A stretch of DNA of 64,000 bases from Lysobacterales bacterium (GTDB taxonomy: Bacteria; Pseudomonadota; Gammaproteobacteria; Xanthomonadales; Xanthomonadaceae). Below the pieces are notes generated by a model that had not been told where the DNA came from, made no database searches, and saw only the letters and a program-made list of their open reading frames with translations. How positions within the stretch are numbered: the stretch's first letter is position 1; the number at the start of each line of letters is the position of its first letter. This document shows positions 9,523-17,833 of this stretch, one piece after another. Location: assembly GCA_019510125.1 (NCBI GenBank), contig JAEKKX010000006.1:62001-126000 (forward strand), read 5' to 3'. A program made the translations under genes and the position numbers.

Positions 9523-10746
9523 TCAGGGCGTCCACGCGCCCTTGTATTCGACCTGCAGCCAGACCTTGCGGGTGTCGCGGGCGAAGTCGTCGGCGCGGTA
9601 GTCGGCGATCTTCACCAGGCCGGTCCAGTCCTTCCACAGCGGCCGCGACAGCGAAGCGTCCAACTCGCGGCCGTAACGGCGGATACCGGAAAACGCGGTG
9701 TCCGCGCGGAAGTCGTGGTAGGTCGCCGCCCAGGTGAACTTGCCGGCCTTGCCGCCGGCGCCCGCGTAGCGGTCTTCGAGGCCGCCGGCGGGCGTGACCA
9801 GGAACTTGTCGGCCCAGCCGTCGAATGCGTGCAGGGTCGCCAGCGGCGTCTGCAGTGCGTGCGTGCCGTCGCCGCCGAGGTGTTCCCAGCCGAGTGTCCA
9901 GGTGATGCCGTGCGCCTGCACGCCGGGTTCCAGCAGCCAGTACGCATGCGAGAAATCGCGCGGGTTGTCGGCGTACTGGCGCTGGCGCGCGACTTCGACC
10001 GTCCAGCGCCAGGTCAGCGGATCGGCCTTGTGCGTGCCGGTCCAGCGCAGGCCGAAGGTCGCGGTGGAGGCGGCGGCCACGTCGCGGTCGTCGTGCAGCC
10101 ACGCGTAGCCGGCCCACTGCTGCGCCTCGTGCTTGTACGTCGCTTCGAGCAGGTGCGTCGACAGCGCGCGTTCGCGCGCCCGCGGATCCAGCGCGTCGCG
10201 CCCGGACACGCGGTGCACCTTGTCCAGCCAGGCGTAGCGCAGCGACAGCGCGTCGTTCGCCTTGAGGTCGAGGGCGAGCGCGTCGAAGGTCTGTTCGTTC
10301 TGGCGCCAGCCGACGTTGCCGATCCAGCGCTGGTTGTCGAACAGCAGCCGCTGGCGGCCGGCGGTGGCGCTGAAGCGCGCGTTCTTCCAGCCGATCCAGG
10401 CCTGGTTGACCTCGGCGCCGTCCGGGTCGATCACCGCCGGCCAGGCGCTGCGGCCGTTGGCGCCGCTGTTGTGGCGGGCGTCGTCGGCGAGGATGCCTTC
10501 GCCCTCGACCAGCGCGCGCCAGCCGCTGTCGAACTCGGCGTGCAGACCGGCGCGCAGGCGCAGCGTGGTGGCGTCGGCGTCGTGCGTGAAGGCGTCGTCG
10601 GCGACATGTTCGTGACGGGTGCGCAGGTCCCATTCGACCGTGAAAGGCTCGGCCGCCAGCGCGGGAGCGCAGGCGGCGGCGAGCGACAGGGCAAGCAGGC
10701 CGCGTGCGGCGGGAACGCGGAACGGGGGAGCAGGGCGACAGGGCAT
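9523..10746 (-). CDS. alginate-export-like outer-membrane beta-barrel
   Basis: A 407-residue protein with a signal peptide (GLLALSLAAACAPALA) and alternating aromatic strands typical of a beta-barrel throughout. The pattern (TVEWDLRTRHEHV start, RQRLLFDNQRWIGN, WLQVEYKGAW end) matches the alginate-export/porin-like family common in Xanthomonadaceae. No alginate biosynthesis genes are present, so a substrate should not be assigned; it may be a general or poorly characterised porin. It is convergent with cueR and stands alone. Confidence 0.75.
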   Translation of the reverse strand: MPCRPAPPFRVPAARGLLALSLAAACAPALAAEPFTVEWDLRTRHEHVADDAFTHDADATTLRLRAGLHAEFDSGWRALVEGEGILADDARHNSGANGRSAWPAVIDPDGAEVNQAWIGWKNARFSATAGRQRLLFDNQRWIGNVGWRQNEQTFDALALDLKANDALSLRYAWLDKVHRVSGRDALDPRARERALSTHLLEATYKHEAQQWAGYAWLHDDRDVAAASTATFGLRWTGTHKADPLTWRWTVEVARQRQYADNPRDFSHAYWLLEPGVQAHGITWTLGWEHLGGDGTHALQTPLATLHAFDGWADKFLVTPAGGLEDRYAGAGGKAGKFTWAATYHDFRADTAFSGIRRYGRELDASLSRPLWKDWTGLVKIADYRADDFARDTRKVWLQVEYKGAWTP

Positions 10747-10824
10747 GCGGGCCTCCGGATGAGGACGCCAGCTTCCTGCGGCCCGCTCCCGCGGGCGATG
10801 ACGTGCGTCAAGCGCCCCGGGAGT

Positions 10825-11235
10825 TCATGCCCTCGACAGGTGCGCGATCGCCGCGGTCGCGGCCTCGCGGTCGCCGTCGTCGAAGGGCGTGACCTCGATC
10901 GCGTCGATCGTGTCCGGATCGAGGCAGCGCGCGTTGACGCTCCAGCCGTCGGGATGGCTGCGCGGCACGTAGAACCCCTTGACGCCGCAGTGGCGGCAGA
11001 ACAGGTGGCGCGCGGTGCCGGTGTTGAAGCGGTATTCGGTCAGGTCCTCGGCGCCGGACAGCAGGCGGAAGCGCGCCGCCGGCGCGATCAGGTGCAGGAA
11101 GCCGGTCATCCGGCACATCGAGCAGTTGCAGTCCAGCACCTGCAGCGTCGCCGGGGCGTCGACCTCGAAGCGCACCCGGCCGCAGTGGCAACCGCCGCGA
11201 TGCGTGCGCAGCGAAGCGGTTCCGGCGTCCATCAA
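10825..11235 (-). CDS. GFA/DUF636 family zinc enzyme-like protein
   Basis: A 136-residue member of the GFA family (glutathione-dependent formaldehyde-activating-like fold). Conserved zinc-ligand cysteines are visible as GGCHCGRVRFEV, CNCSMCRMTG and CRHCGVKGFY. Most members have no proven activity, so the family name should not be read as a function. The ATG overlaps the stop of the upstream secreted-protein gene (ATGA at 11232-11235), giving translational coupling with it. Confidence 0.9.
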   Translation of the reverse strand: MMDAGTASLRTHRGGCHCGRVRFEVDAPATLQVLDCNCSMCRMTGFLHLIAPAARFRLLSGAEDLTEYRFNTGTARHLFCRHCGVKGFYVPRSHPDGWSVNARCLDPDTIDAIEVTPFDDGDREAATAAIAHLSRA

Positions 11236-11870
11236 TGGCCGCCCTTGCCTTTGCCCTTGCCCTTGCCTTCGTTGCCGTGCCCCTCGTTGCCATGCCCGCC
11301 GCCGTTGCCGTGGGCCTTGCCGCTGTTGCCGGGACCGCGATCGCCGCCGGGCTTGCCGGGGCCACGATCATCGTCGCGGTGCGGGCCCTTGCCGCGCCCC
11401 GGGAAGTCGCGCTGCAACTGCGCGTCGAGTTCGATCGGCCGGCCCCAGCGGTCGTAGCTCGGGACCATGCCGCGCTTGAGCTGGTGGAACTGCGCGGAAC
11501 CGGGCTTGATGCCGAGGCGCTTGGCGATGTTGCCCCAGCCCTGGCCGTGGTCGCGTTCGTAGATGTCGACGACGTAGCGGCAGGGGCGTCCGATCGCCTG
11601 GGCGAGCGCGCAGGCGAAGTAGATGTCGCCCGGCGCCCAGCGGCGTCCGAGCAGATCGACCACCAGGTCGCGCGGCGCGGCGTGGTAGCGGACCATCTCG
11701 TCGACGAACGGATCGCGGTAGCGGCTGCCGTAGCGGTTCATGTCGCCCAGCCACACGTCCACCCAGGTGTCGCCGCTGCGTGGATTCCAGCCGAAGGTGA
11801 AGGTCTGGGCGGAGGCGGTGCCGGCGGCGAGGCCGGCGGTCAGCAGGGCGGTGGCGAGCAGGCGGCGCAT
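11232..11870 (-). CDS. exported protein with Gly/His/Lys-rich tail
   Basis: A 212-residue predicted periplasmic or secreted protein of unknown function. A signal peptide (RRLLATALLTAGLAAGTASA) is followed by a globular part of about 140 residues and a low-complexity tail rich in Gly, Asn, Lys and His (repeated GNEGHGNEGKGK). The GGAGAA spaced before the chosen ATG fixes the start; a longer upstream reading lacks a signal peptide. The body contains IAKRLGIKPGSAQFHQLKRG, which suggests a small helical domain. It is coupled to the downstream GFA-family gene. No confident homology is recognised. Confidence 0.75.
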   Translation of the reverse strand: MRRLLATALLTAGLAAGTASAQTFTFGWNPRSGDTWVDVWLGDMNRYGSRYRDPFVDEMVRYHAAPRDLVVDLLGRRWAPGDIYFACALAQAIGRPCRYVVDIYERDHGQGWGNIAKRLGIKPGSAQFHQLKRGMVPSYDRWGRPIELDAQLQRDFPGRGKGPHRDDDRGPGKPGGDRGPGNSGKAHGNGGGHGNEGHGNEGKGKGKGKGGH

Positions 11871-12075
11871 GGCGTTCTCCGTCGAGGGTGGCGTCGAAGC
11901 GGGAACCGGATGATCGACCGTGCGGTCGTTCGCGTCCAGCGACACCGGTCAGGAAATGGCGACGCCGCGTCACCTGGACGCGGCGTCGGGAGGAGGATTG
12001 CGTGCAGCGACGGGATGCGTCGCGGAAGCATCGGTGCGATCTGTCGTGTGACCGGCCGTGCGATCGGCGACGAGA

Positions 12076-12549
12076 TCAGTCGCGCCAGCGGCCGTGGCGA
12101 TCGCGGCGATCATCGCGGTCATGGTCGCGGTCGTCGTAGCGATCGCGGTATCCGTAGCGGTCGCCGTAGCGGCGGTCCGCGCGCGGATCGTAGTACTCGA
12201 CCCGGCAGCGGCCGCGGTTGTCGCAGATGCGGCGCGAATAGCGGCCGTCGCGGTTGCGGTGGTAGCCGTAGGCGTTGCCGTACGGCGGGCCGTAGTCGCG
12301 GTTGTATTGCGGCGCGTAGCGGTAGTAGACCGGGCGGCCGCGGTAGTCGCGCTCGACGATCAGGCGGTCGTCGTAGCCGTAGTTGCCGTAGCGGTAGTAG
12401 GGCTGGCCGTTGCGGAACACGACGTCGCCGAGGTCGACGATCAGCCGGACCGACGGGCCGGCGGCCTGGGCCGGAGCGGGGAGCGCGGCGCCTGCGGCGA
12501 GCGTGGCGGCGAGCGCGGCGGGGGCGAGCCAGCGGGCGAGGGACGTCAT
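12076..12549 (-). CDS. exported Tyr/Arg/Asp-rich protein, unknown
   Basis: A 157-residue predicted secreted protein. After a signal peptide (AALAATLAAGAALPAPAQA) a short ordered part contains VRLIVDLGDVVFRNGQPYY. The rest is strongly biased to Tyr, Arg, Asp and Gly, ending in a run of RD-rich repeats. Similar short proteins are widespread and uncharacterised in xanthomonads. Its C-terminal composition suggests disorder or surface/polyanion binding, which is inference only. It is a single gene between unrelated minus-strand genes. Confidence 0.65.
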   Translation of the reverse strand: MTSLARWLAPAALAATLAAGAALPAPAQAAGPSVRLIVDLGDVVFRNGQPYYRYGNYGYDDRLIVERDYRGRPVYYRYAPQYNRDYGPPYGNAYGYHRNRDGRYSRRICDNRGRCRVEYYDPRADRRYGDRYGYRDRYDDRDHDRDDRRDRHGRWRD

Positions 12550-12648
12550 GGCGGAATCTCCGATCGGCCGCGATCTTGCGGTCGGGAACGACGATGCCGC
12601 CGCGGCGGTGAACGTCGTTTTAACCTTTCCGGCTGCGTGCGGGCGCGT

Positions 12649-13359
12649 TCAGCCGGCTGCCAGCGAGCGCACCGCCTCGGCCAGCCCGGCCGGGCCGTCG
12701 ACCGTGCGCAGGCGCTCGGTGGCCGACGGCGGCGCGGTTTCGGCCTCGTGCGCCCAGGTCACGTGGTAGGGCATGTGCACGCCGCAGCCGCCGAGTTCGA
12801 GCACCGGCACGATGTCCGAACGCAGCGAGTTGCCGATCATCGCGAAGTGCTCCGGCGCCAGCCCGAACTCCTCGAACAGCCGCGCGTAGGTCGTGGCGTC
12901 CTTCTCGCTGACGATCTCGATCCGGCGGAACAGGTCGGACAGGCCCGACTCGCGGACCTTGGCCTCCTGGTGGAACAGGTCGCCCTTGGTGATCAGCACC
13001 ACCGGCCGCTCGCGCGCGATCGCCTCGACCGCCGCGCGGATGCCCGGCAGCAGCTCCACCGGATGCTGGAGCACCGCCTTGCCCAGTTCGACGATGCGGT
13101 GGAGGTCGGCGGCGGAGATGCGCGCGCCGGTGATCGCGATCGCGGCCTCGACCATCGACAGGGTCATGCCCTTGGCGCCGTAGCCGAACAGCGCGAGGTT
13201 CTGCTTCTCGACCGCGTAGAGCCGGTCGTGGACGTCGTCGAGATCGACGTAGCCGCCGACGATGCGCTCGAACTGCGCCTGCGCGTCGCGGTAGTAGTCC
13301 TCGCTGCGCCAGAGGGTGTCGTCGGCGTCGAAGCCGATCAGTCGGAGGTCGCGTGCCAT
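12649..13359 (-). CDS. HAD-superfamily hydrolase
   Basis: A 236-residue phosphatase-like protein of the haloacid dehalogenase superfamily. Motif I is DADDTLW (residues 10-16), the nucleophile-bearing DxDxT block. Motif II is VVLITKG, and motif III/IV lies around IGNSLRSDIVPV. A helical cap is inserted after motif I. The usual role is phosphomonoester hydrolysis of small metabolites; the substrate is unknown. A paralogue with the same DLDDTLW start is encoded at 39.7-40.5 kb. Confidence 0.9.
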   Translation of the reverse strand: MARDLRLIGFDADDTLWRSEDYYRDAQAQFERIVGGYVDLDDVHDRLYAVEKQNLALFGYGAKGMTLSMVEAAIAITGARISAADLHRIVELGKAVLQHPVELLPGIRAAVEAIARERPVVLITKGDLFHQEAKVRESGLSDLFRRIEIVSEKDATTYARLFEEFGLAPEHFAMIGNSLRSDIVPVLELGGCGVHMPYHVTWAHEAETAPPSATERLRTVDGPAGLAEAVRSLAAG

Positions 13360-13384
13360 GCGCGCAGTATGCCGCGGAACCGGG

Positions 13385-14224
13385 TCAGGATCGCTTGCCG
13401 GGCGTCGCCGGAGGCGTCGGCGCCGGAATCGGCACGGCCACCGCGTCGGCCGGGCGCAGCGGCGGCGGCGCCAGCGCGGCCCGGTAGGCCTGGTACAGCG
13501 CCTGCACCTTCTCGAGGTAATCGCGGGTCTCGGCGTAGGGCGGCACGCCGTGGTAGCGCGCCACCGCGCCGGGGCCGGCGTTGTAGGCGGCGAGGGCGAG
13601 CGCGGCGTCGTTGCGGTAGCGCTTGAGCAGCGCCTTGAAATGCCGCGCGCCGGCTTCGATCGACTGCGCCGGCGCGAAGGGGTCGGTCACGCCCAGTTCG
13701 GCCGCGATCTCCGGCATCAGTTGCATCACGCCCTGCGCGCCCTTGGGCGAGACCGCCTTCTCGTCGAAGCCGCTTTCGACGTGCGCGATCGCGCGCAGCC
13801 AAGCGTCCTCGACGCCGGTCTTCTTCGCCACCGCGCGGAACACGCGGGCATGGCGGTCGAGCTGCGGCTTGCCGACCGTGCCCAGGCCTTCGTGCGCCGG
13901 TTCGCCCGGCGGCGTGGCGACGGTGAATTTCAGATACACCCGCGAACCGGGCAGGTTGCGGGTGCCGTAGACGGTCTTGCCGTCCTGTTCGCGCTCGTAC
14001 AGCGTGCCGCTGAACACGCCCATCTCGCCCCACAGGTTGGGCGTCTGCACGGCGTCGTCGGGAATCTCCTTCGGCTCGCACTCCGAACCGGGCTCCGGCG
14101 CGGTCGACAGGCTGACCGTGCGATCGCGGATGCAGCGGTAGATCGTGCGCGCGCCGGCCGGCGCCGGGGCGAGCGCCAGCGCGGCGGTCGTCGCGACGAG
14201 GAGCGCCAGGCGATGCAGGGTCAT
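13385..14224 (-). CDS. SLT-family lytic transglycosylase
   Basis: A 279-residue periplasmic murein lytic transglycosylase. The signal peptide (RLALLVATTAALALAPAPAGA) follows the chosen ATG. A DUF4124-like segment (RTIYRCIRDRTVSLS) precedes the catalytic SLT domain, where the glutamate is in IAHVESGFDEKAVSPKGAQG; MQLMPEIAAELGV and LALAAYNAGPGAV complete the goose-lysozyme-like site. It cleaves the MurNAc-GlcNAc bond. Upstream, three in-frame 15-bp repeats each begin with ATG, giving four possible starts (14269, 14254, 14239, 14224). The last gives the cleanest signal peptide. Confidence 0.9.
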   Translation of the reverse strand: MTLHRLALLVATTAALALAPAPAGARTIYRCIRDRTVSLSTAPEPGSECEPKEIPDDAVQTPNLWGEMGVFSGTLYEREQDGKTVYGTRNLPGSRVYLKFTVATPPGEPAHEGLGTVGKPQLDRHARVFRAVAKKTGVEDAWLRAIAHVESGFDEKAVSPKGAQGVMQLMPEIAAELGVTDPFAPAQSIEAGARHFKALLKRYRNDAALALAAYNAGPGAVARYHGVPPYAETRDYLEKVQALYQAYRAALAPPPLRPADAVAVPIPAPTPPATPGKRS

Positions 14225-14269
14225 GTCGGCCAAGGTCATGTCGGCCAAGGTCATGCCGTCCAGGGTCAT
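14225..14269 (-). repeat. three tandem 15-bp repeats carrying ATG codons
   Basis: Three consecutive 15-bp units (consensus ATGACC then TGG/CGAC) lie in frame just upstream of the transglycosylase start and encode MTLDG, MTLAD, MTLAD. Each unit supplies an extra in-frame start. Slippage here would change the number of initiation codons without changing frame. Confidence 0.7.
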
Positions 14270-14287
14270 GCCGTCCCGGCGGCCCGC

Positions 14288-15319
14288 TCAGCGCTGGCGC
14301 GCAGCCTCTTCCTGCGCCCAGGTGCGCGCGGCGCCGACCCGGCGCATGCGATGGCGCTCGGTCTCGTCGTGCGCGGCGCCGTACTTCGAGCGCTCGTCGG
14401 TTTGCAGCAGCTCGACCACGCCGGTGTCGCGGCGGAACAGCAGCGTGCCGGTCTGCTCCAGCGCCAGGTCGGCGGGACGTCCGTCGCCGAGGGTCTCGGC
14501 GCCGAGCTCCTTCGCCAGCGCCCACAGCGCGGCCGGGGCGCCGCCGGCATCGAGCCGATGGGTCCAGCGGATCCGCGCCAGCGACGGATCATCGCGGTCG
14601 ATCTCCAGCGTGTATTCGCGCAGGCCCGGCAGCGGCCGGCCCTCGATCGGCGAGAGGATCGGCTCGCGATCGGTGTAGCGACGGCCGGCGACGAGGGTCT
14701 TGCCGACGAAGGCCGACAGCAGGCGCTGCTGCATCGCCGCCCCGGCTTCGACGCTGTCGCGGCTGACGATCGTGTCCATGTTCGCCTGCAGGTCCCTGCG
14801 TGCGGCCTCGAGGGCGTCGTCGCGGCCGATCTTGTCGACCTTCGCCCCGGCGCCGAGCGTGCGTTCGAGATTGGTCAGGAACGCCGGCAGCATCGCGGCG
14901 CGGACGCGCCCGGCGAGCGCGTCGAGATCGCGCACCCGGCGGTAGCGGCCGTCGCCGTCGAGTTCGATCACCGCCGGCACCTCGTCGAGGCTGGCGAGCA
15001 CCGGCGCGAGCAGATCGGCCATCGTCCGATCGCCCTCGACCGCCTCGACCCGGCTGTCGCGGGTGGTCCACGCCAGCACGATGCCGTCGCGGCCGGCGGA
15101 CTCGACCCGGATCTCGGTGCGGTCGGTGATGCGGCGGGTCGAGGGGCCGTCCTCGCCGACCGCGTCGCGCTGCAGGGCCTCGTCGTCGTAGGCCACGGTT
15201 TGGCCGGCGATCCACGGCGCCGGCACGCGGACGCGCTCGGCGGCGGAGGCGACGGTGGCCTGCGCGAACAGCAGCGCAGGCAGCAGGACGGCGGCGGGCA
15301 GGCGGGGCGAAAGCGTCAT
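14288..15319 (-). CDS. exported protein of unknown function
   Basis: A 343-residue protein with a signal peptide (LPAAVLLPALLFAQATVASA) and an otherwise soluble, mixed alpha/beta body, so probably periplasmic. Recognisable pieces are GQTVAYDDEA near the N-terminus, EGRPLPGLREYTLEI in the middle and a final charged helix. No family was recognised with confidence. It lies 63 bp upstream of the lytic transglycosylase on the same strand and may be co-transcribed with it. Confidence 0.7.
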   Translation of the reverse strand: MTLSPRLPAAVLLPALLFAQATVASAAERVRVPAPWIAGQTVAYDDEALQRDAVGEDGPSTRRITDRTEIRVESAGRDGIVLAWTTRDSRVEAVEGDRTMADLLAPVLASLDEVPAVIELDGDGRYRRVRDLDALAGRVRAAMLPAFLTNLERTLGAGAKVDKIGRDDALEAARRDLQANMDTIVSRDSVEAGAAMQQRLLSAFVGKTLVAGRRYTDREPILSPIEGRPLPGLREYTLEIDRDDPSLARIRWTHRLDAGGAPAALWALAKELGAETLGDGRPADLALEQTGTLLFRRDTGVVELLQTDERSKYGAAHDETERHRMRRVGAARTWAQEEAARQR

Positions 15320-15354
15320 GCGGGGAGGCTCCGGCGGGGAATGCTGCGGGTGGA

Positions 15355-16566
15355 TCAGGCGTCGCGCGCGACCAGCGCCTGCATGCGTCGCAGGCGCGGG
15401 GCGGTGATCGGCACGGTCAGCATGGTGCTGGCGACGGCCATCAGCAGCAGCGCGGTGAAGGTGGCGCTGGTGATGATGCCCTTGTCGAGCAGCACGTTCG
15501 CGAAAATGATCATGATCAGCGCCTTGGTCTGCAGCAGCCAGCCGATGACCGTGGCCTCACCCGGTTTCCAGCCGAGGATCCGGCCGGCGACGTGAACCCC
15601 GGCCAGCTTGCCGATCGCCTGCGCCGCCAGCAGCGCCGCGGCGGCGGCGATCACCGCGCCGCCGCCCATGCTCCAGCCGGTGCGCAGGCCGGTGCTGAGG
15701 AAGAACACCGGCATGATCACCAGCAGCACGTTGTGGCGCAGGGTGTCCAGGCGGTCGCGGTCGAACCAGTGGTGGTCCATGACCACGCCGGCGAGGAAGG
15801 CGCCGACCATGAAGTGCAGCCCCGACCAGTCGGCGCCGAACGCGCAGGCCGCCAGCCACACCAGCGCCACGTACCAGCGGTCGCGCTCGGGGAGCCGCGC
15901 CATCAGCTTGCGGAAGCCGACGCAGGCCAGCGCGTAGACCGCGATGAACGCGCCCTGCCGGCCGATCCGCTCCCAGTCCATCAGCACCAGCGCCAGCACG
16001 CCCCAGATCGCGACGTCGTCGAGGCTGGCGTAGCGCAGGATGCGCTGGCCGATCGGCCTGCGCAGGATCTCCAGCTTCTCCATCAGCAGGATCAGGATCG
16101 GCAGCGCGGTGACCGCGCAGGACATGCCCACGCCGAGCACGAACTGCCAGGTCCGGCCGTTGTCGCCCAGCCAGCCGGGGAAGCCGAGCATGCCGACGGC
16201 GACCACGCTGCCCACCAGCAGCGGCGTGCCCAGCGCGAGGCCGGCGGTGATCGCGCTTTCGCGGCGGTGCTTCCAGGCTTCGCCGAGATCCAGTTCGATG
16301 CCGGCCAGCCACACGAACACCATCACCGCCCACCATGCGACGCCGTTGAGCGACTGGATCACGTCCTTGGTGAACACGAAGGCGTAGTAGTCGGGGAAGG
16401 CGGCGCCGAGGACGCCGGGTCCGAGCAGGATGCCGGTGATGATCTGCACCACGACCAGCGGCGCGAAATAGTCGGTGCGACCGAGCCGCCAGATCAGGTA
16501 GGGCACCGAGAAGATGATCGTCATCGCGATCAGGAACAGCTCGGTGGTGGTGATGGCGTGGGGCAT
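15355..16566 (-). CDS. CPA-type cation/proton antiporter
   Basis: A 403-residue integral membrane protein with about 11-12 hydrophobic helices across its length. Conserved features of the Na+/H+ exchanger fold are seen, for example ITGILLGPGVLG near helix 2, a VWLAGIELDL segment bearing the acidic residues, and FMVGAFLAGVVMDH later. It most likely exchanges Na+ or K+ for H+ at the inner membrane. No TrkA-N domain is attached. The start chosen puts the first helix directly after MPHAITTTE. Confidence 0.85.
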   Translation of the reverse strand: MPHAITTTELFLIAMTIIFSVPYLIWRLGRTDYFAPLVVVQIITGILLGPGVLGAAFPDYYAFVFTKDVIQSLNGVAWWAVMVFVWLAGIELDLGEAWKHRRESAITAGLALGTPLLVGSVVAVGMLGFPGWLGDNGRTWQFVLGVGMSCAVTALPILILLMEKLEILRRPIGQRILRYASLDDVAIWGVLALVLMDWERIGRQGAFIAVYALACVGFRKLMARLPERDRWYVALVWLAACAFGADWSGLHFMVGAFLAGVVMDHHWFDRDRLDTLRHNVLLVIMPVFFLSTGLRTGWSMGGGAVIAAAAALLAAQAIGKLAGVHVAGRILGWKPGEATVIGWLLQTKALIMIIFANVLLDKGIITSATFTALLLMAVASTMLTVPITAPRLRRMQALVARDA

Positions 16567-16732
16567 GGTGCGTCGGGGTTGCGGGCAGGCGGACAAGGGT
16601 CCGGGGTCCGCCCGGGAAATGCAACGGCGGTGGGTCATGGTGACCTGCGGCGGGACGAGGCGGCTGTGGGCGAGCGCTTCCGCGGTGTGCCGAAGGATCG
16701 TCGCGAACCCCGCCGTGCCCAAGCCCCGCAGA

Positions 16733-16890
16733 TGTCATCCCGAACGAAGGCCAAGGACCTGCTTTTTCGCGAGGCTATCGGGTCGGTCGCGTCGCCTCGG
16801 GTCGCGCGGTCGTGGCTGCGCATGCCTCGGCCCGCCCTCGAGCGCCCCTTCGGGTGTCATCCCGAGCCGCAGGCGAGGGATCTGCTTGTC
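16733..16890. repeat. pair of dispersed 'GTCATCCCGAG'-type repeats in a 510-bp gene-free stretch
   Basis: Between 16567 and 17079 no gene is supported. Two related copies, near 16734 and 16857, share the core TGTCATCCCGA followed by GGCnAGGGATCTGCTT-like sequence. This matches a short dispersed repeat type often seen between genes in this bacterial group. The rest is unremarkable except for the hairpin at 17025-17057. Confidence 0.5.
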
Positions 16891-17024
16891 GCACGATGAT
16901 GCGTCGCGGGTTCTGATCCGTGAGGCTGAGCATTGGCTTCGATCGCGCATCTCGTGAGCGGAAAAATTCTCCTTTCGAACTTTCCACTTGACGAGGATCA
17001 ATCCTGCAGGCGATGGATTTTGTG

Positions 17025-17057
17025 GTCGCGGACTCAGGCTTGGCCTGGGTCCGCGAC
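17025..17057 (-). terminator. 15-bp hairpin downstream of a small secreted-protein gene
   Basis: Arms 17025-17039 and 17043-17057 pair over 15 bp with one G-T wobble and a 3-nt loop. It begins 23 bp after the stop of the minus-strand gene. There is no U-run, so it may be an mRNA-stabilising hairpin rather than a strict terminator. Confidence 0.5.
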
Positions 17058-17079
17058 ATTTGAACGCCGTCCCTGGGAC

Positions 17080-17562
17080 CTACTTGTCCTTGCCGTCGGC
17101 TGCGATGATCGAACGCAACAATTCACGATGCTCGATCTCATACGCGCCCCACTTATACTTGTCCCGCAGATCTTTCAGCGACTCCTGATAAACGCTTTGC
17201 GCGGCGTCGGAAAGGCCCTGCGTATTATCGGTCCAACCGCTCGACAGGTAGCCTTCACCGTTCACCAGGTAACCGTGGCAGAGTCCTCCGGAATTTTCCG
17301 AGTTTGGTACCCAGCCGGCACCGATGTAGGACTGCACGGATTGGAAGCAGTCACTCTGACTGAAGGCCTTGATTGTAAGGAACTCCCATTCGGACCCGGT
17401 CCAATGCTTCACCCAGGCCACGTACATTTGGTACTGACCCCCTGTGGAGATCACAGGCCCATCGGGGGCGACGACAAGCACTCCGCCAAGGAGGGTGGCG
17501 GCAGCAGGCAGGCTGGCGCCGAGTGCGAGGGAGAGGGCAATGGCTTTGCAGAGAGACTTCAT
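17080..17562 (-). CDS. small exported protein, unknown
   Basis: A 160-residue predicted periplasmic protein with a typical signal peptide (KAIALSLALGASLPAAA). The mature part has a few Cys (DCFQSVQSYIG, GGLCHGYLV) that may pair, and a charged C-terminus. It is noticeably less GC-rich than its neighbours, which may indicate recent acquisition. An alternative in-frame ATG five codons upstream (17577) is possible; neither has a strong ribosome-binding site. No family recognised. Confidence 0.65.
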   Translation of the reverse strand: MKSLCKAIALSLALGASLPAAATLLGGVLVVAPDGPVISTGGQYQMYVAWVKHWTGSEWEFLTIKAFSQSDCFQSVQSYIGAGWVPNSENSGGLCHGYLVNGEGYLSSGWTDNTQGLSDAAQSVYQESLKDLRDKYKWGAYEIEHRELLRSIIAADGKDK

Positions 17563-17833
17563 ATCGAATGCATCCATTTTGATGAAGGGAATGCCGGCGT
17601 ATCAGCGCCGCCAGCCGGTCAACCGGCCGCGATATGCGACCGATGATGTCCAGTCGTAGCTCGAGGCCGGCAGGTTCAATCCGTCGGGGCTGAAAGCCGT
17701 ACTTGATTCGGCGACCCGATGTTTGAACTCTTTGCGTCCGCCGACGGTGGCCTCCGACGCCCGCGGCGACTGGGGACAAGCCCGGCCCCGTGCTACCCTC
17801 TCGCCGTCCAGTCCAAGAAAGAGGCGCAAGCCA

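Noticed and set aside
12576-12615. Plus-strand hairpin with a T-rich tail, terminator-like
   Set aside because: No plus-strand gene ends here; it lies in the promoter side of a minus-strand gene, so it was not called a terminator.
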